Below are positions 28,878 to 37,600 of a DNA stretch of 64,000 bases, piece after piece. The notes beneath the pieces were generated by a model. That model searched no databases, was not told where the DNA came from, and saw only the letters and a program-made list of their open reading frames with translations. How positions within the stretch are numbered: position 1 is the stretch's first letter; every line of letters begins with the position of its first letter. The DNA comes from Xenophilus aerolatus (GTDB taxonomy: Bacteria; Pseudomonadota; Gammaproteobacteria; Burkholderiales; Burkholderiaceae_C), in assembly GCA_030418545.1 (NCBI GenBank), contig QAIB01000002.1:620001-684000 (forward strand), read 5' to 3'. A program made the position numbers and the translations under genes.

Positions 28878-29460
28878 GATGATTTCTCCTTTCGGGTTGA
28901 ACAAGGTCGCGCCAGTGCGTCCTTGTTGTGATCCGTCCGGCGGGGGATGGGCTGGCCGCACCGCGCAGCGGTCGCAACACCGTGGAGAACCTGGAGGCGA
29001 AAAGAATTTGTCCCGCGAGGAATGCGCGCAGCGCAGGGGAAATTGTTTTCGCTGGAAGGTTGCGGCCATGAAGCCCAAGGCGCAGCCGCGCCACCGCCAG
29101 GATTCACAACAAGACAAGGACGCACAGGCCGCCCGCTCCCGAATGGAGACAGGGCCGACTCGGCATCCCCGCGTGACGGCTTCACCGGCTTGCGCCCTGA
29201 CGCGGGCCAGGTCAATGCCCCGACGACAAGGCCAGAGCGCCCCAGCCGCAGCTCGCGGCACATGCTTGAGGCGTGGTGAGGAAGCTCCATCGGGCGAGGC
29301 CGAGCGGTGTGTCGGTGAACCGTCCTTCGTGACGTACAGGCAACGAATCGCCAGCGTCGAGGACGGCACGCTTTTGCACAACCTGCCGCAGCAAGCCGGG
29401 GCGTAGCCCCACAAGCTCCGCCCATTGCGGCGGGGCGCAGCCTTCCTCGCAAGCGAAGCG
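28878..29460. other. Long non-coding leader region upstream of DUF736
   Basis: Nearly 600 bases with several overlapping open readings on both strands but none with a recognisable protein pattern or convincing ribosome site. The part next to the DUF736 gene probably holds its promoter. Confidence 0.35.
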
Positions 29461-29570
29461 CGCAGCGCCACAGGCGCGAAGGCGTGAGGGATTGAAGCCG
29501 AATGGCCGTGATTCGGCACGAAGCACGGGGCGCAGCCCGAAAGCCCGGCGGCGCCTCGCGCCGACACGCC
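29461..29570 (+). repeat. Dispersed intergenic repeat, copy B
   Basis: It contains the same ordered blocks as copy A (AGGCGCGAAGGCGTGAGGG, AGCCGAATGGCCGTGA, CACGGGGCGCAGCCCGAAAG, GCGCCGACACGCC). It ends about 40 bases before the start of the acetyltransferase gene and could be its leader. Confidence 0.7.
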
Positions 29571-29612
29571 CAGGCCGTTCTATATTTTCAGGAAGTAACC
29601 CAAGACAAGCCC

Positions 29613-30131
29613 ATGACTCTCCAGCTCCGACACGAAACCCCGGACGACATTGCTGCCATCGAAGCCGTCACGACGGCCGCTTTCGCCGATGCGCCGCACA
29701 CCAGCCACACCGAGCAATTCATCGTGCGCGCACTGCGCACTGCCAACGAACTGACGCTTTCCATCGTGGCCGAAGAACACGGCCAGATCATCGGCCATGT
29801 GGCCCTGTCGCCCGTGACCATCACCGACGGCCACGGCCGCCAGGCTGAGGACTGGTACGGGTTGGGGCCGATCTCCGTCCTGCCGCAAAGGCAGGGGCAC
29901 GGCATCGGCTCGCGCCTGATGGAGCAGGCGCTGTCTGAACTGCGGGCCATGCAGGCCGCAGGCTGCGTGCTGCTAGGCGATCCCGCGTATTACGCGCGTT
30001 TTGGTTTTCAGGCCCATGCGGGCCTGCAACTGCCGGGCGTGCCGCCCGGCTACTTCATGGCGCTGGCCCTGCATGGGCCAGTGCCCGAAGGCATCGCGCG
30101 CTACAGCGATGCCTTCAACGCCACCGCCTGA
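29613..30131 (+). CDS. GNAT-family N-acetyltransferase
   Basis: A 172-residue acetyltransferase of the YhbS-like group. It has the acetyl-CoA-binding pattern GPISVLPQRQGHGIGSRLMEQAL and the later YYARFGFQ motif. The start at 29613 is chosen over a longer reading that runs through the repeat upstream. It is alone, ends at a strong hairpin, and is a cargo gene of unknown substrate. Confidence 0.86.
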   Translation: MTLQLRHETPDDIAAIEAVTTAAFADAPHTSHTEQFIVRALRTANELTLSIVAEEHGQIIGHVALSPVTITDGHGRQAEDWYGLGPISVLPQRQGHGIGSRLMEQALSELRAMQAAGCVLLGDPAYYARFGFQAHAGLQLPGVPPGYFMALALHGPVPEGIARYSDAFNATA

Positions 30132-30179
30132 GCCACCGCGAAGGCGGCGGCGTTCTGACTCGGCTGCTGGCCTTGAACA

Positions 30180-30205
30180 CCGGGCGCGGCCACTGCCGCG
30201 CCCGG
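30180..30205 (+). terminator. Hairpin terminator after the acetyltransferase gene
   Basis: A perfect 11-bp GC stem (CCGGGCGCGGC with GCCGCGCCCGG) around a four-base loop, followed by ATTTTGCG. It lies between convergent genes and best fits the plus-strand transcript. Confidence 0.8.
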
Positions 30206-30260
30206 ATTTTGCGTCCACCGCGCCCAGGACGGAACGGCCTGGGCGCGGTGCTGAACGCGG

Positions 30261-30470
30261 TTATTCCTTCGTCTCGATGAGCCACCACACGGCACGCGGC
30301 AAGGCGCGGCCCGTGATGGGGTGAATGTCGGTGAGGTCGGCGCGGGCCGACCAGCCCGAGGGCGGGCGGTAGCCGCGCACGTCGCCATCGTCGTGCCAGC
30401 GGCGAGCGCGTACCGTGCTGGGCGCGTAGATCGCCGCCATGCGCGGGCGGCTGCTGGTGATGCGGGTCAT
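30261..30470 (-). CDS. Small hypothetical protein downstream of parB
   Basis: A 69-residue basic protein (MTRITSSRPRMAAIYAPSTV start) with a C-terminal DIHPITGRALPRAVWWLIET. The start at 30470 follows an AAGGAG ribosome site. It lies 62 bases after parB in the same direction. I recognise no domain. Confidence 0.62.
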   Translation of the reverse strand: MTRITSSRPRMAAIYAPSTVRARRWHDDGDVRGYRPPSGWSARADLTDIHPITGRALPRAVWWLIETKE

Positions 30471-30532
30471 GGGGGCTTCTCCTTGCAGCGAAGCGCCCCG
30501 GTCGAGGCCGGGGCGCTTGCCTTCGGCGCGGG

Positions 30533-32596
30533 TCAAGCGGCCAGCGCCTCGGCGGGTTCATCCGCCATTGCCTCGGCATCCTCCGGGGCATCCTGCGCCT
30601 GCGTTTCCTGCGGCGCAGCTTCCGGGCCTTCGGTCTTGAAGATGGCAGGCATCCAGCCCGTGCCATCGGCCAACCGCTCGGCTTCGCTGGCAATGTCGGC
30701 CTTCTTCAACTTCGCCAGTCGCGTGACGTGCTCGGGCGCGTACTGGCCCACGGCTTCCAGAATCACGGCCTTGGAAACGTGCTTGAAGTAGCCTTCTGCG
30801 GTCGGCTTCCACCATGCAGCCATGTCGAGGCCCACGGCCTGCGCCAGTTCCTCGCCGGGCTGGTGCGGTGTGGCACGGGGCGTCACCACGTCCACCGTGG
30901 AAGCCACGCACACGGCCAGCAGCCGCACCAGTTCATCTTGCGGCTTCGCCAGCAGCGCGGCAAACAGTTCGGCGCTGTCCTCCGGCAAGGCTTCGCCCGC
31001 CACCTGTTGCAATTCGCACAGCGCCACGGCGGCGGGAGTTTCCGGCCAGTCCGGGGCCATGCCTTCCAGCCGGTCTTGCACTTTGAGGCCCACGCCCAGC
31101 GGCAGAGAATCACGGCTGCGGCCGTAGCGGCGTTCCTGCAAGACGGTCTGCACCATGCCATGCACCACGGCGGCCAGCGCGGCTTGCGGATGCCGGGCGA
31201 CTTCGATTTGTAGCGCGGCGGTGCGGTGGGCGCTCAAGCGTTGCGCCAGCCGGTCGGACATGGCGGCGGTCTTGGGTGGCTCGTCGTCCTCGCCTTCGTC
31301 GTCGTTCGCGGCTTCGCCTTCGCTGCCGAAACCTTGGCGCAGCCTTTCCAGCGTGCGCAGCGCCTTGGCCTCGGCCTCGCGCATCAAGCCGCGATGAATC
31401 ACGGCTTCGCCGTTGCGGTCGATGGTGACGATGGCACCGGCTGCGGCCTTCACGGTCGCGCCGTAGTCCTGCAAGCCATCTTCCAGCACCTGCAACTGCT
31501 CGCCCAGGGTTTCGCCTTCCTCCTGCAAGGCGTCGGCCTTTTCCTCATCGTCAGCGTCCAGCGCAGCATCCACGGCTTCGGCCAGTTCGTGCATCTTGGT
31601 TTGCAGCTTCTCGATGCGTGCGGCTTCACGCTTGTTCGGTTCGCGCCGCTCCTTCGGCGCACGCTGGAAGGCGTGCAGGTCGGCATGGGTCACGCCTGGC
31701 GTGGCATCCACCCATGCCCAGCCTTCGGCCTTCACCTCGGCAGCAATGCCCGTCAGCTTATTGAACGCCAGCCCTTCCAGCAGCGCGGCATCGGTCAGAT
31801 ACACGCCCGCGTCATCTTCGGCGAACAGGTCACGGCGGATGCCACCGCCTGCGGCCTCGTAGCTGTCCAGCCCGACGAAGCGCACCAGCGGATGCCGGTA
31901 GGCGTCGATTTCCCTTTCGGTGAGGCGTTCGCGCAGGTTGGACGGGTGACGCTGCCAGGTTGGCGCATCGTAGAACGCGCTTTCCTGCGCGGCGTGGTCA
32001 TCGGTGATGGCAAGGGCCATCAACTGGTCAAGGCTCACGGCATCGGCGCGATAGTCGGCCATGAGGCGGGGCGACACGTTCGCCAGCTTCAAGCGGCGCT
32101 GCACCACCAGCGGCGTAACGGAGAAATCCGCCGCAATGTCCTCGATGGGGCGGCCTTCGGCCACCAGCGCCGCGAAGGCTTCAAACTGGTCTGCCGGGTG
32201 CATGGCTTCGCGCTGCACGTTCTCGGTGAGGCTGGCGGTGCGGGCGGTGCCATCGGCCACCAGCAGGCAAGGCACTTCCCATTCCTTGCTGATTCGGTGC
32301 TTTTTCGCCAGCAGCTTGAGGGCTGCGAGGCGACGGCCACCGGCCACGACTTCGTAATGCTCGCCATCGGCGGATGCAATCACGATCAGGTTTTGCAGCA
32401 GGCCGACACGCTGGATGCTTGCGGCAAGTTCGGGGATGGACATGCGCGGGGTCTTGCGCACGTTGCGGCCCGTGGGGCGCAGCACCAGCCGCGACAGTGG
32501 AACCAGAATCAGGTTCTTGGTCGGGTCGGCGGCTTCCAACGGGATAGCGGCGGCGGTATTGACGGCGCGGGCTTCGGTTTGGGTAACGGCGTTCAT
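30533..32596 (-). CDS. parB: ParB/RepB-like partition protein
   Basis: A 687-residue protein. The N-terminal 250 residues are a ParB/Srx-type domain (LIVIASADGEHYEVVAGGRRLAAL in two parts, then TENVQREAMHPADQFEAF, then a helix-turn-helix). The long rest has an acidic coiled region (about 345-400) and an unknown C-terminal domain. Such large ParB-like proteins are typical of ICE maintenance regions. It is far from parA, so it may serve a second partition or DNA-binding role. Confidence 0.87.
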   Translation of the reverse strand: MNAVTQTEARAVNTAAAIPLEAADPTKNLILVPLSRLVLRPTGRNVRKTPRMSIPELAASIQRVGLLQNLIVIASADGEHYEVVAGGRRLAALKLLAKKHRISKEWEVPCLLVADGTARTASLTENVQREAMHPADQFEAFAALVAEGRPIEDIAADFSVTPLVVQRRLKLANVSPRLMADYRADAVSLDQLMALAITDDHAAQESAFYDAPTWQRHPSNLRERLTEREIDAYRHPLVRFVGLDSYEAAGGGIRRDLFAEDDAGVYLTDAALLEGLAFNKLTGIAAEVKAEGWAWVDATPGVTHADLHAFQRAPKERREPNKREAARIEKLQTKMHELAEAVDAALDADDEEKADALQEEGETLGEQLQVLEDGLQDYGATVKAAAGAIVTIDRNGEAVIHRGLMREAEAKALRTLERLRQGFGSEGEAANDDEGEDDEPPKTAAMSDRLAQRLSAHRTAALQIEVARHPQAALAAVVHGMVQTVLQERRYGRSRDSLPLGVGLKVQDRLEGMAPDWPETPAAVALCELQQVAGEALPEDSAELFAALLAKPQDELVRLLAVCVASTVDVVTPRATPHQPGEELAQAVGLDMAAWWKPTAEGYFKHVSKAVILEAVGQYAPEHVTRLAKLKKADIASEAERLADGTGWMPAIFKTEGPEAAPQETQAQDAPEDAEAMADEPAEALAA

Positions 32597-32661
32597 GGTG
32601 AATCTCCAATCGAGTGAAACAAGGGAATGGAGGGGAACCGCCCCTCCGGCGGGGAAACGGT

Positions 32662-33492
32662 TCAGGCTTTCAACTGGCGCAGGCCATCGGCCAGCATCCA
32701 GAGGGCGCGATTGAGGCGCACATCGGAATCAATGCCCTGCACCGGGCGGGTCTGCTGGCGGCGTCCGTTGGCGCTGCGGCCATGCAATCCGCCTTTGGTC
32801 AGGTTTTCCTGCGTGCGGTTGAACACGCTCCACAGGTCGGGGCGGCGGTCGTCGAACCGGCGCGGCATCAAGATTTGCGATTCGGTGATGGGCGCGGGCT
32901 TCTTGTCGGTGGGGTCGTACTTGAGGGCCAGCGCGGAACGGGCGAACACTTCGGCTTCGCCTTCATCCAGCGTGATAGCGCGCATGGCATCGCGGGAATC
33001 CTTCACCCGCTCGAAGCCGCTCAACACCTCGAAAGCGCCTTCGATGACGGAACCGGCTACGTCGCCCTTATGGGGTACGCGCACGTCCGCCACGGTGTCG
33101 CCGCACACAAGACCATTGCTGCAAACGAAGCGGAACATTCCGGCCAGCATCTGATAGCTGCTGGTGCCGTCATGCGAGTTCAGCAGCACGATTTCGTTGG
33201 CCTCTGCGCCGTTGATCTGGCTGGCGTGGCGCAGGCGCAGCATGTGTTTCGTGTGCTCGCGCTTGCCTTCATCGCGCACGCGGGTCTGCGTCACCATGAA
33301 GGGTTGAAATCCCTCCTTGCGAAGCTCGGTCAGCACGGCGGCGGTGGGGATATAGGCGTACCGCTGCGAACGGCTTTCGTGCGGGGCATCCGCGAAGATG
33401 GACGGGGCCACGCGATGAATCTGGTCATCGGACAGCGGGTAGTCACTGCGCAGCGAAGGGGAGCGGGAAGCGAAACGGGATGCGAGTTGCAT
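32662..33492 (-). CDS. DUF932 protein
   Basis: A 276-residue protein of the DUF932/phage-plasmid family: FMVTQTRVRDEGKREHTKHMLRLRH (seen in two halves), MFRFVCSNGLVCGDTV and a variable C-terminus. The start at 33492 has a ribosome site (AGGAGAAAG). It lies upstream of parB with a 65-base gap, probably one transcript. The molecular function is unknown. Confidence 0.83.
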   Translation of the reverse strand: MQLASRFASRSPSLRSDYPLSDDQIHRVAPSIFADAPHESRSQRYAYIPTAAVLTELRKEGFQPFMVTQTRVRDEGKREHTKHMLRLRHASQINGAEANEIVLLNSHDGTSSYQMLAGMFRFVCSNGLVCGDTVADVRVPHKGDVAGSVIEGAFEVLSGFERVKDSRDAMRAITLDEGEAEVFARSALALKYDPTDKKPAPITESQILMPRRFDDRRPDLWSVFNRTQENLTKGGLHGRSANGRRQQTRPVQGIDSDVRLNRALWMLADGLRQLKA

Positions 33493-34198
33493 GTCTTTCT
33501 CCTGAACAAAAAGGCTGTTGAAGAAAACCGCACACCGGATTCCTAGATTCGGAGCCCAGCCTTTCGGCTGTTCGGTGCGGTCGGCACGAGGAACCCGGTT
33601 GGCCCTGTTGCCACCGTCTTTCCTGAGTTCATCGCCCGCGACGGTCAGGAGCGCGCGAACGGGCGCCGTCAAGGAGGCAAGCGCAGGGTTGGTGCGGCCC
33701 GCAGGCGCAGCCGAGGACACGGCCCTGCGCGCCTTGACGGCACACGGGCGCGGGCTACAGTCGCGGTGAAGGTGATGAAGTCAGGGGAGACGGCTGGACA
33801 AGGCAACGGCCTTCCCCACACGCCGACCGCACGGCAAGCGAAGCGCGCAGGCCCGAAGCTGGAAGCCGGGCCGGAGGCGTCAGCCGAGCGGAGCGAGGGA
33901 ACGATGGAAGCCCGTCAGGGGCGAGACGCCGCAGGCGGCTCGATGCGCAGCACGACAGCGCGACCGGCCATCTCCCAGGTGGCCGGGGACGCCCATGCAG
34001 TTTGGGCATCGCGGGATTTGTCTTCGGCGGATTTTTCGCGGACAATGTGGGCAAGGCCCTGTCCGCCTGAGCTTCGAGCGGCTCAATCAAGACTGCGTTC
34101 TGCTTTCCCCCCGTATTTCTTGCCACCACCATGCGATATCGCCTGGGCGTAGGCCAAGTAATCGCTCGATTGGCCTGCGCTGAAATCAGGAGAATCGT
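33493..34198 (+). other. Long non-coding region with promoter-like site and repeat copy D
   Basis: About 700 bases without a convincing gene. A promoter-like pair, TTGACG (33734-33739) and TACAGT (33756-33761) with a 16-base spacer, points toward the hypothetical gene at 34199. A diverged copy of the dispersed repeat lies at 33833-33930 (GGCAAGCGAAGCGCGCAGG, GGGCCGGAGGCGTCAG). The first 100 bases probably hold the promoter of the DUF932-parB genes on the other strand. Confidence 0.5.
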
Positions 34199-35125
34199 AT
34201 GCCCATCGGCATTTCCGACCTTGCCCATTCTGTTCGCAAGAACAGCGTTTCTGTGGCCGCCCCTGTGCAGCTTGGCCATGCGCAGCAAATCATTGTTGCT
34301 GCACTCGGCTACAAGAGCCTTGCCGCCTACCAGGCCGCCCAGGTAGCCGCACTCGAACCCAAAGACTTGAGCAATGTCTACCACGTTGTACTCGACTACG
34401 ACTCGCTCGATAGGCGCGCCAGCGAACTTGGCGCAGCCCCCGCGCCAAGCCAACTGCATGAGCTGATCGACGCAGCCTTCAAGGAACGAGCACCCCACAC
34501 ACACATTCACGCCTCTCACGCAGGCTTCGATAACTATCTGCGTGAGCATGTGGATCAGGTGGTCATCGAAGACGATGACGTGAACAGCGAGATGGCCAAC
34601 GCCAATTACGATGGCATTGATGAGGTCTATTTCGATTTCGAGGTTGAGTCTGAAAACGTCCCCGTTGGCAGCTCGCTGGAAATCGACCTGGATGGCCATG
34701 TTGGCTTGGGCATCGACACTGAGCGTCCCTACGCGGGCCACATCGTGAATGTGGAGGGCACTTTGAGCGTGGAGCGATTGGGCAGCCAGTGCTTTGGGTC
34801 AGTGGACTGCCAAGTCACCAAAGCGGAACTCGATACGAACTGGGGGGATGACGACCACGACGGCGAGCCACCGCCGCGCAGCGTATCGCAATCCTATGCC
34901 GAACTGCTGGGCCTCGAACTGCATGAGGTTGGCAATCTCGCCGATGTAGAAGCAATGGAGTTGGACGGCAGTAGCGGTGAAATGGTCTACGGCTACCTCC
35001 TCGACTTCACGGACTACGCATCGCCCGAGATAGCGCAGAAGATCTTGCGCCGTCACTCTTCACTGCGTATCGAAGTCGGCCCTGGCTTCTTTGAAGGCGT
35101 TCGTAGCGACGACTGGCCTCGCTGA
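34199..35125 (+). CDS. Hypothetical acidic protein
   Basis: A 308-residue acidic protein. Residues 25-55 (QIIVAALGYKSLAAYQAAQ) are helical and resemble the N-terminus of some plasmid-borne hypothetical proteins. The middle is rich in Asp and Glu (EDDDVNSEMANANYDGIDEV) and the C-terminal part has alternating strands. No catalytic motif is visible. It is a single gene behind a long leader and is followed by a perfect hairpin. I do not recognise a family. Confidence 0.7.
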   Translation: MPIGISDLAHSVRKNSVSVAAPVQLGHAQQIIVAALGYKSLAAYQAAQVAALEPKDLSNVYHVVLDYDSLDRRASELGAAPAPSQLHELIDAAFKERAPHTHIHASHAGFDNYLREHVDQVVIEDDDVNSEMANANYDGIDEVYFDFEVESENVPVGSSLEIDLDGHVGLGIDTERPYAGHIVNVEGTLSVERLGSQCFGSVDCQVTKAELDTNWGDDDHDGEPPPRSVSQSYAELLGLELHEVGNLADVEAMELDGSSGEMVYGYLLDFTDYASPEIAQKILRRHSSLRIEVGPGFFEGVRSDDWPR

Positions 35126-35135
35126 CGATGCAGTA

Positions 35136-35160
35136 AGCGCATCCCGATACGGGATGCGCT
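35136..35160. terminator. Bidirectional hairpin terminator
   Basis: A perfect 10-bp stem (AGCGCATCCC with GGGATGCGCT) around GATAC, between two convergent genes. It probably ends the acidic-protein transcript and may serve the opposite gene too. Confidence 0.75.
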
Positions 35161-35185
35161 GCTGGGCCATCCGCCCAAGGCCGAG

Positions 35186-35536
35186 TCAGACAGCTATCCG
35201 CCCGCTCAGCCGCGCCTCGCGCGCGTAGGCGCTCAACCGCTTCTCAGCGCGGAAAGACAGGTCGCGCTCGATCGGCAAGCCCAGCCCGCCGCGCACGATC
35301 GCCAACTCGCCCAGGCTGACCCAGCCGATTTCCGGCGCCCCCAGGCCCAGGTCGCAAAGACCAAAAGCGTGGTCGTGGTCGTCAGGATCAATCTCGGTCA
35401 GCAGCCAGGTCGCGCCGGCGTCCGGCGTGAACAGCTTGACCACGGGGGCCGGATCAAAGTCCGGGTTCTCCAAGGATTCGCGGCCGTTGGCCAGCAGTAC
35501 GATGCGCTGCTCGTCAGTGATGAGTGCGTTGTTCAT
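35186..35536 (-). CDS. DUF2958 protein, copy 2
   Basis: A 116-residue DUF2958 protein (ALITDEQRIVLLANGRE, VVKLFTPDAGATWLLTEIDP, LCDLGLGAPEIGWVSLGEL). It aligns along its whole length with the copy at 27326-27673, but many positions differ, so this is an old duplication or a separate acquisition. The start at 35536 has GGAGTT upstream. Function is unknown. Confidence 0.82.
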   Translation of the reverse strand: MNNALITDEQRIVLLANGRESLENPDFDPAPVVKLFTPDAGATWLLTEIDPDDHDHAFGLCDLGLGAPEIGWVSLGELAIVRGGLGLPIERDLSFRAEKRLSAYAREARLSGRIAV

Positions 35537-35984
35537 GGTGAACTCCTGCAAGGATGCCGGGCGGAATTGCCCGACCCTTCCGGGGCACGGCGCAGCGCAA
35601 GCAGTCAGGGGTCGCAGACGGCCGACAGGACGCAAGCGCGCATGGCGCGCGCCGCCCTTGACGGCGAGAACGCCGTGATACGGTGAAGGGAACAGCAAGA
35701 CTGCCCACACCCGCCCGCTGCACACACTCGGCTTTTAGGGCAAGCGGAACGCGCAGGCTCGAAAGGGCCGGAGGCGTCAGGGGGCAAAGCCGAATGGCCG
35801 CGATTCGGCACGAAGCGCGGGGCGCAGCCCTCGAACCCGGCGGCGGCACGCCGGGACGCAATGAAGACTGTCAGATAGAATAAATAGGCATCGCGTCGAC
35901 GAAAGATCCCCGTGCAGCGATGCTATTCTTTTCTTCGCTGCGATCATTCACGGCTCACAGCGTTGACACGATCGGAGATACGGC
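35537..35984 (+). other. Non-coding region with repeat copy C
   Basis: About 450 bases. A weak promoter-like pair (TTGACG 35658-35663, TACGGT 35679-35684) precedes the repeat copy at 35741-35850, which carries AGCCGAATGGCCGCGATTCG and GGGGCGCAGCC. The same arrangement, promoter-like site then repeat then plus-strand gene, is found at 33734-34199. Confidence 0.45.
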
Positions 35985-36272
35985 ATGACGTTCAAAGCGG
36001 ACAAGTACAACCGGTCGGTCTGTCTGAATTGCCCAACGTGCGGTGGCACTGAGTTTTCACACGACGGCGCTGATGGGCAGACGAGCGAACTGTTCACCTG
36101 CGGCAACTGTGGGTTGCAGATTTCCAAGGATGATCTCATCCGAGCCAACGATGAGAACGTGCAAGCGCATGCCAAGGAGATCGGGAAAGCCGTCGTCAAA
36201 GATCTTCAGAAGGAACTGCACGAATCGCTGAAGAGGGCATTCCGCGGCAGCAAGAACATCAAGATCCGATGA
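35985..36272 (+). CDS. Small zinc-ribbon protein
   Basis: A 95-residue protein with two CxxC pairs (CLNCPTCGG and CGNCG) that would bind one zinc, followed by a charged helical tail ending with RGSKNIKIR. It resembles small putative zinc-binding proteins of phages and defence islands. Its stop overlaps the start of the next gene, so the two are coupled. The role is unknown; nucleic-acid binding is plausible. Confidence 0.7.
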   Translation: MTFKADKYNRSVCLNCPTCGGTEFSHDGADGQTSELFTCGNCGLQISKDDLIRANDENVQAHAKEIGKAVVKDLQKELHESLKRAFRGSKNIKIR

Positions 36273-36745
36273 TGCCCTTCCCAATCAGTGTTGGTGATGC
36301 CATCGCCATAGGCGCTCTTTTGCTGTCCGCGTACGCCACTTGGACGACGTTCAGATTCAATCAGAAACAGAACAAGTTGATTGAGAGCCAGGATCGACTG
36401 AACAAGCTACTTCTGGAAAAAGAAGCCACTGAAATCCTCAACATTAAGAAAGCGGACCTCGGCGCGACGTTCATCAAGATCGGCAGCAACAACCGACGGC
36501 TGAAAATCTGGAACAAGGGGAAATCGGCCGCGCGCAACGTGTCGCTGTCGTTTCCCGATGGCAACGACTGCCTGGTTCAATCGGACATCGACTCGAAATT
36601 TCCGCTAGAGACACTGGACACGCTCCAGTCGGTGGAATTGATTGCGTCCATATCACTGGGTAGCAAAAGCAAGCACTCCATCAAGCTGACGTGGAGCGAC
36701 GATTTCAGCGATCACAACGAGAAGGTGGTCTACCCGACGATCTGA
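36269..36745 (+). CDS. Membrane-anchored hypothetical protein
   Basis: A 158-residue protein with one N-terminal membrane helix (about residues 6-22), a coiled-coil stretch (FNQKQNKLIESQDRLNKLLL, to about residue 56), then a beta-rich domain (LKIWNKGKSAARNVSLSF). The layout suggests a sensor or partner anchored in the inner membrane with its domain in the cytoplasm. It overlaps the zinc-ribbon gene by four bases. I do not recognise a named family. Confidence 0.65.
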   Translation: MMPFPISVGDAIAIGALLLSAYATWTTFRFNQKQNKLIESQDRLNKLLLEKEATEILNIKKADLGATFIKIGSNNRRLKIWNKGKSAARNVSLSFPDGNDCLVQSDIDSKFPLETLDTLQSVELIASISLGSKSKHSIKLTWSDDFSDHNEKVVYPTI

Positions 36746-36770
36746 AAAGATGCCTGCGCAAGGCCACTGG

Positions 36771-37589
36771 CTAGGAATAGAGCTGGCCGTCGGGACAAAG
36801 CAGACCAAACCACCGCTGCAGTTTCTTTTCTCGCGTGGCGAACGATCCTTCCAGTGTTCCCAACAGGAGGTAGTGCGCGTCGAGAACATCGTGCTCGATT
36901 TTCTCGTAGGCTTTTCCGCTCAGTGTGTCGGGAACACGTCCACCATAACGACAATATGCGTCCAGCGCGAAAAGCAACTGGACCTGCTGCCAACGAAATA
37001 GTGCCCAATCCCGGGTCATGATCGTGGCAGGCGGTAGTGGAAGTTCGCCCGAAGGGACTTCCAGGCTCCCGTAGAACTTCAACATTGCATCGGTATTGGT
37101 CGCGATGACCTCCTCGGCGGCCTCCCGCAGTGACTGTCGCTCCGCGCTGGTGCCTTCCAGAAGATTTGGGATTAGGGTCGGAATCAAGCGCACCCGGTCA
37201 AGAAATCGTTCGACATCTTCACGAAGTTCCGCCGTCTGCTCCTGAAGCGCCTCAGCCGCCGAAGGCGGCAGCGCGTAGTTCGCGCCGGTCAGCGCCTCGT
37301 TGAATTGGAAGCGGATATCCTCGTACCGCGTAGAGGGCTTGCCGCAGGCTTCGTGCGACTCTATCTCCTGTTTCAGCAGCGCCCCTACGTGATTGACCAA
37401 GATCACCGGGTTCTCGATCTTGGGAAACTTGGCGAAGCAGCGCGAGCGTCCCGGTTCGGACGACGAGATCAACTCGTAGAAAAGTACGTCGGCCATCAGC
37501 AACTGGTGCGACTGCGCGAGTTGCAGCATGTGCGCCGCCGTCGATCCTTGCAGGTAGTTCTTGTCGAGAACAATCGTGGGCTTTGCCAT
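36771..37589 (-). CDS. PIN-like domain protein
   Basis: A 272-residue protein with a PIN-like acidic pattern: Asp9 in IVLDKNYLQG, Glu39 in VLFYELISS, Asp194 in TRDWALFRW and Asp234/Asp237 in HDVLDAHYL. PIN domains cut single-stranded RNA or DNA. The middle (about 110-175) is an inserted helical region. It starts 11 bases after the large ATPase gene in the same direction, so the two are almost certainly co-expressed, with this as a possible effector nuclease. Assignment is by residue pattern, not a database match. Confidence 0.68.
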   Translation of the reverse strand: MAKPTIVLDKNYLQGSTAAHMLQLAQSHQLLMADVLFYELISSSEPGRSRCFAKFPKIENPVILVNHVGALLKQEIESHEACGKPSTRYEDIRFQFNEALTGANYALPPSAAEALQEQTAELREDVERFLDRVRLIPTLIPNLLEGTSAERQSLREAAEEVIATNTDAMLKFYGSLEVPSGELPLPPATIMTRDWALFRWQQVQLLFALDAYCRYGGRVPDTLSGKAYEKIEHDVLDAHYLLLGTLEGSFATREKKLQRWFGLLCPDGQLYS

Positions 37590-37600
37590 TGAAGTCCGGA

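Noticed and set aside
33755-34741. 328-codon minus-strand reading
   Set aside because: It overlaps the acidic-protein gene and a repeat, with no ribosome site or domain.
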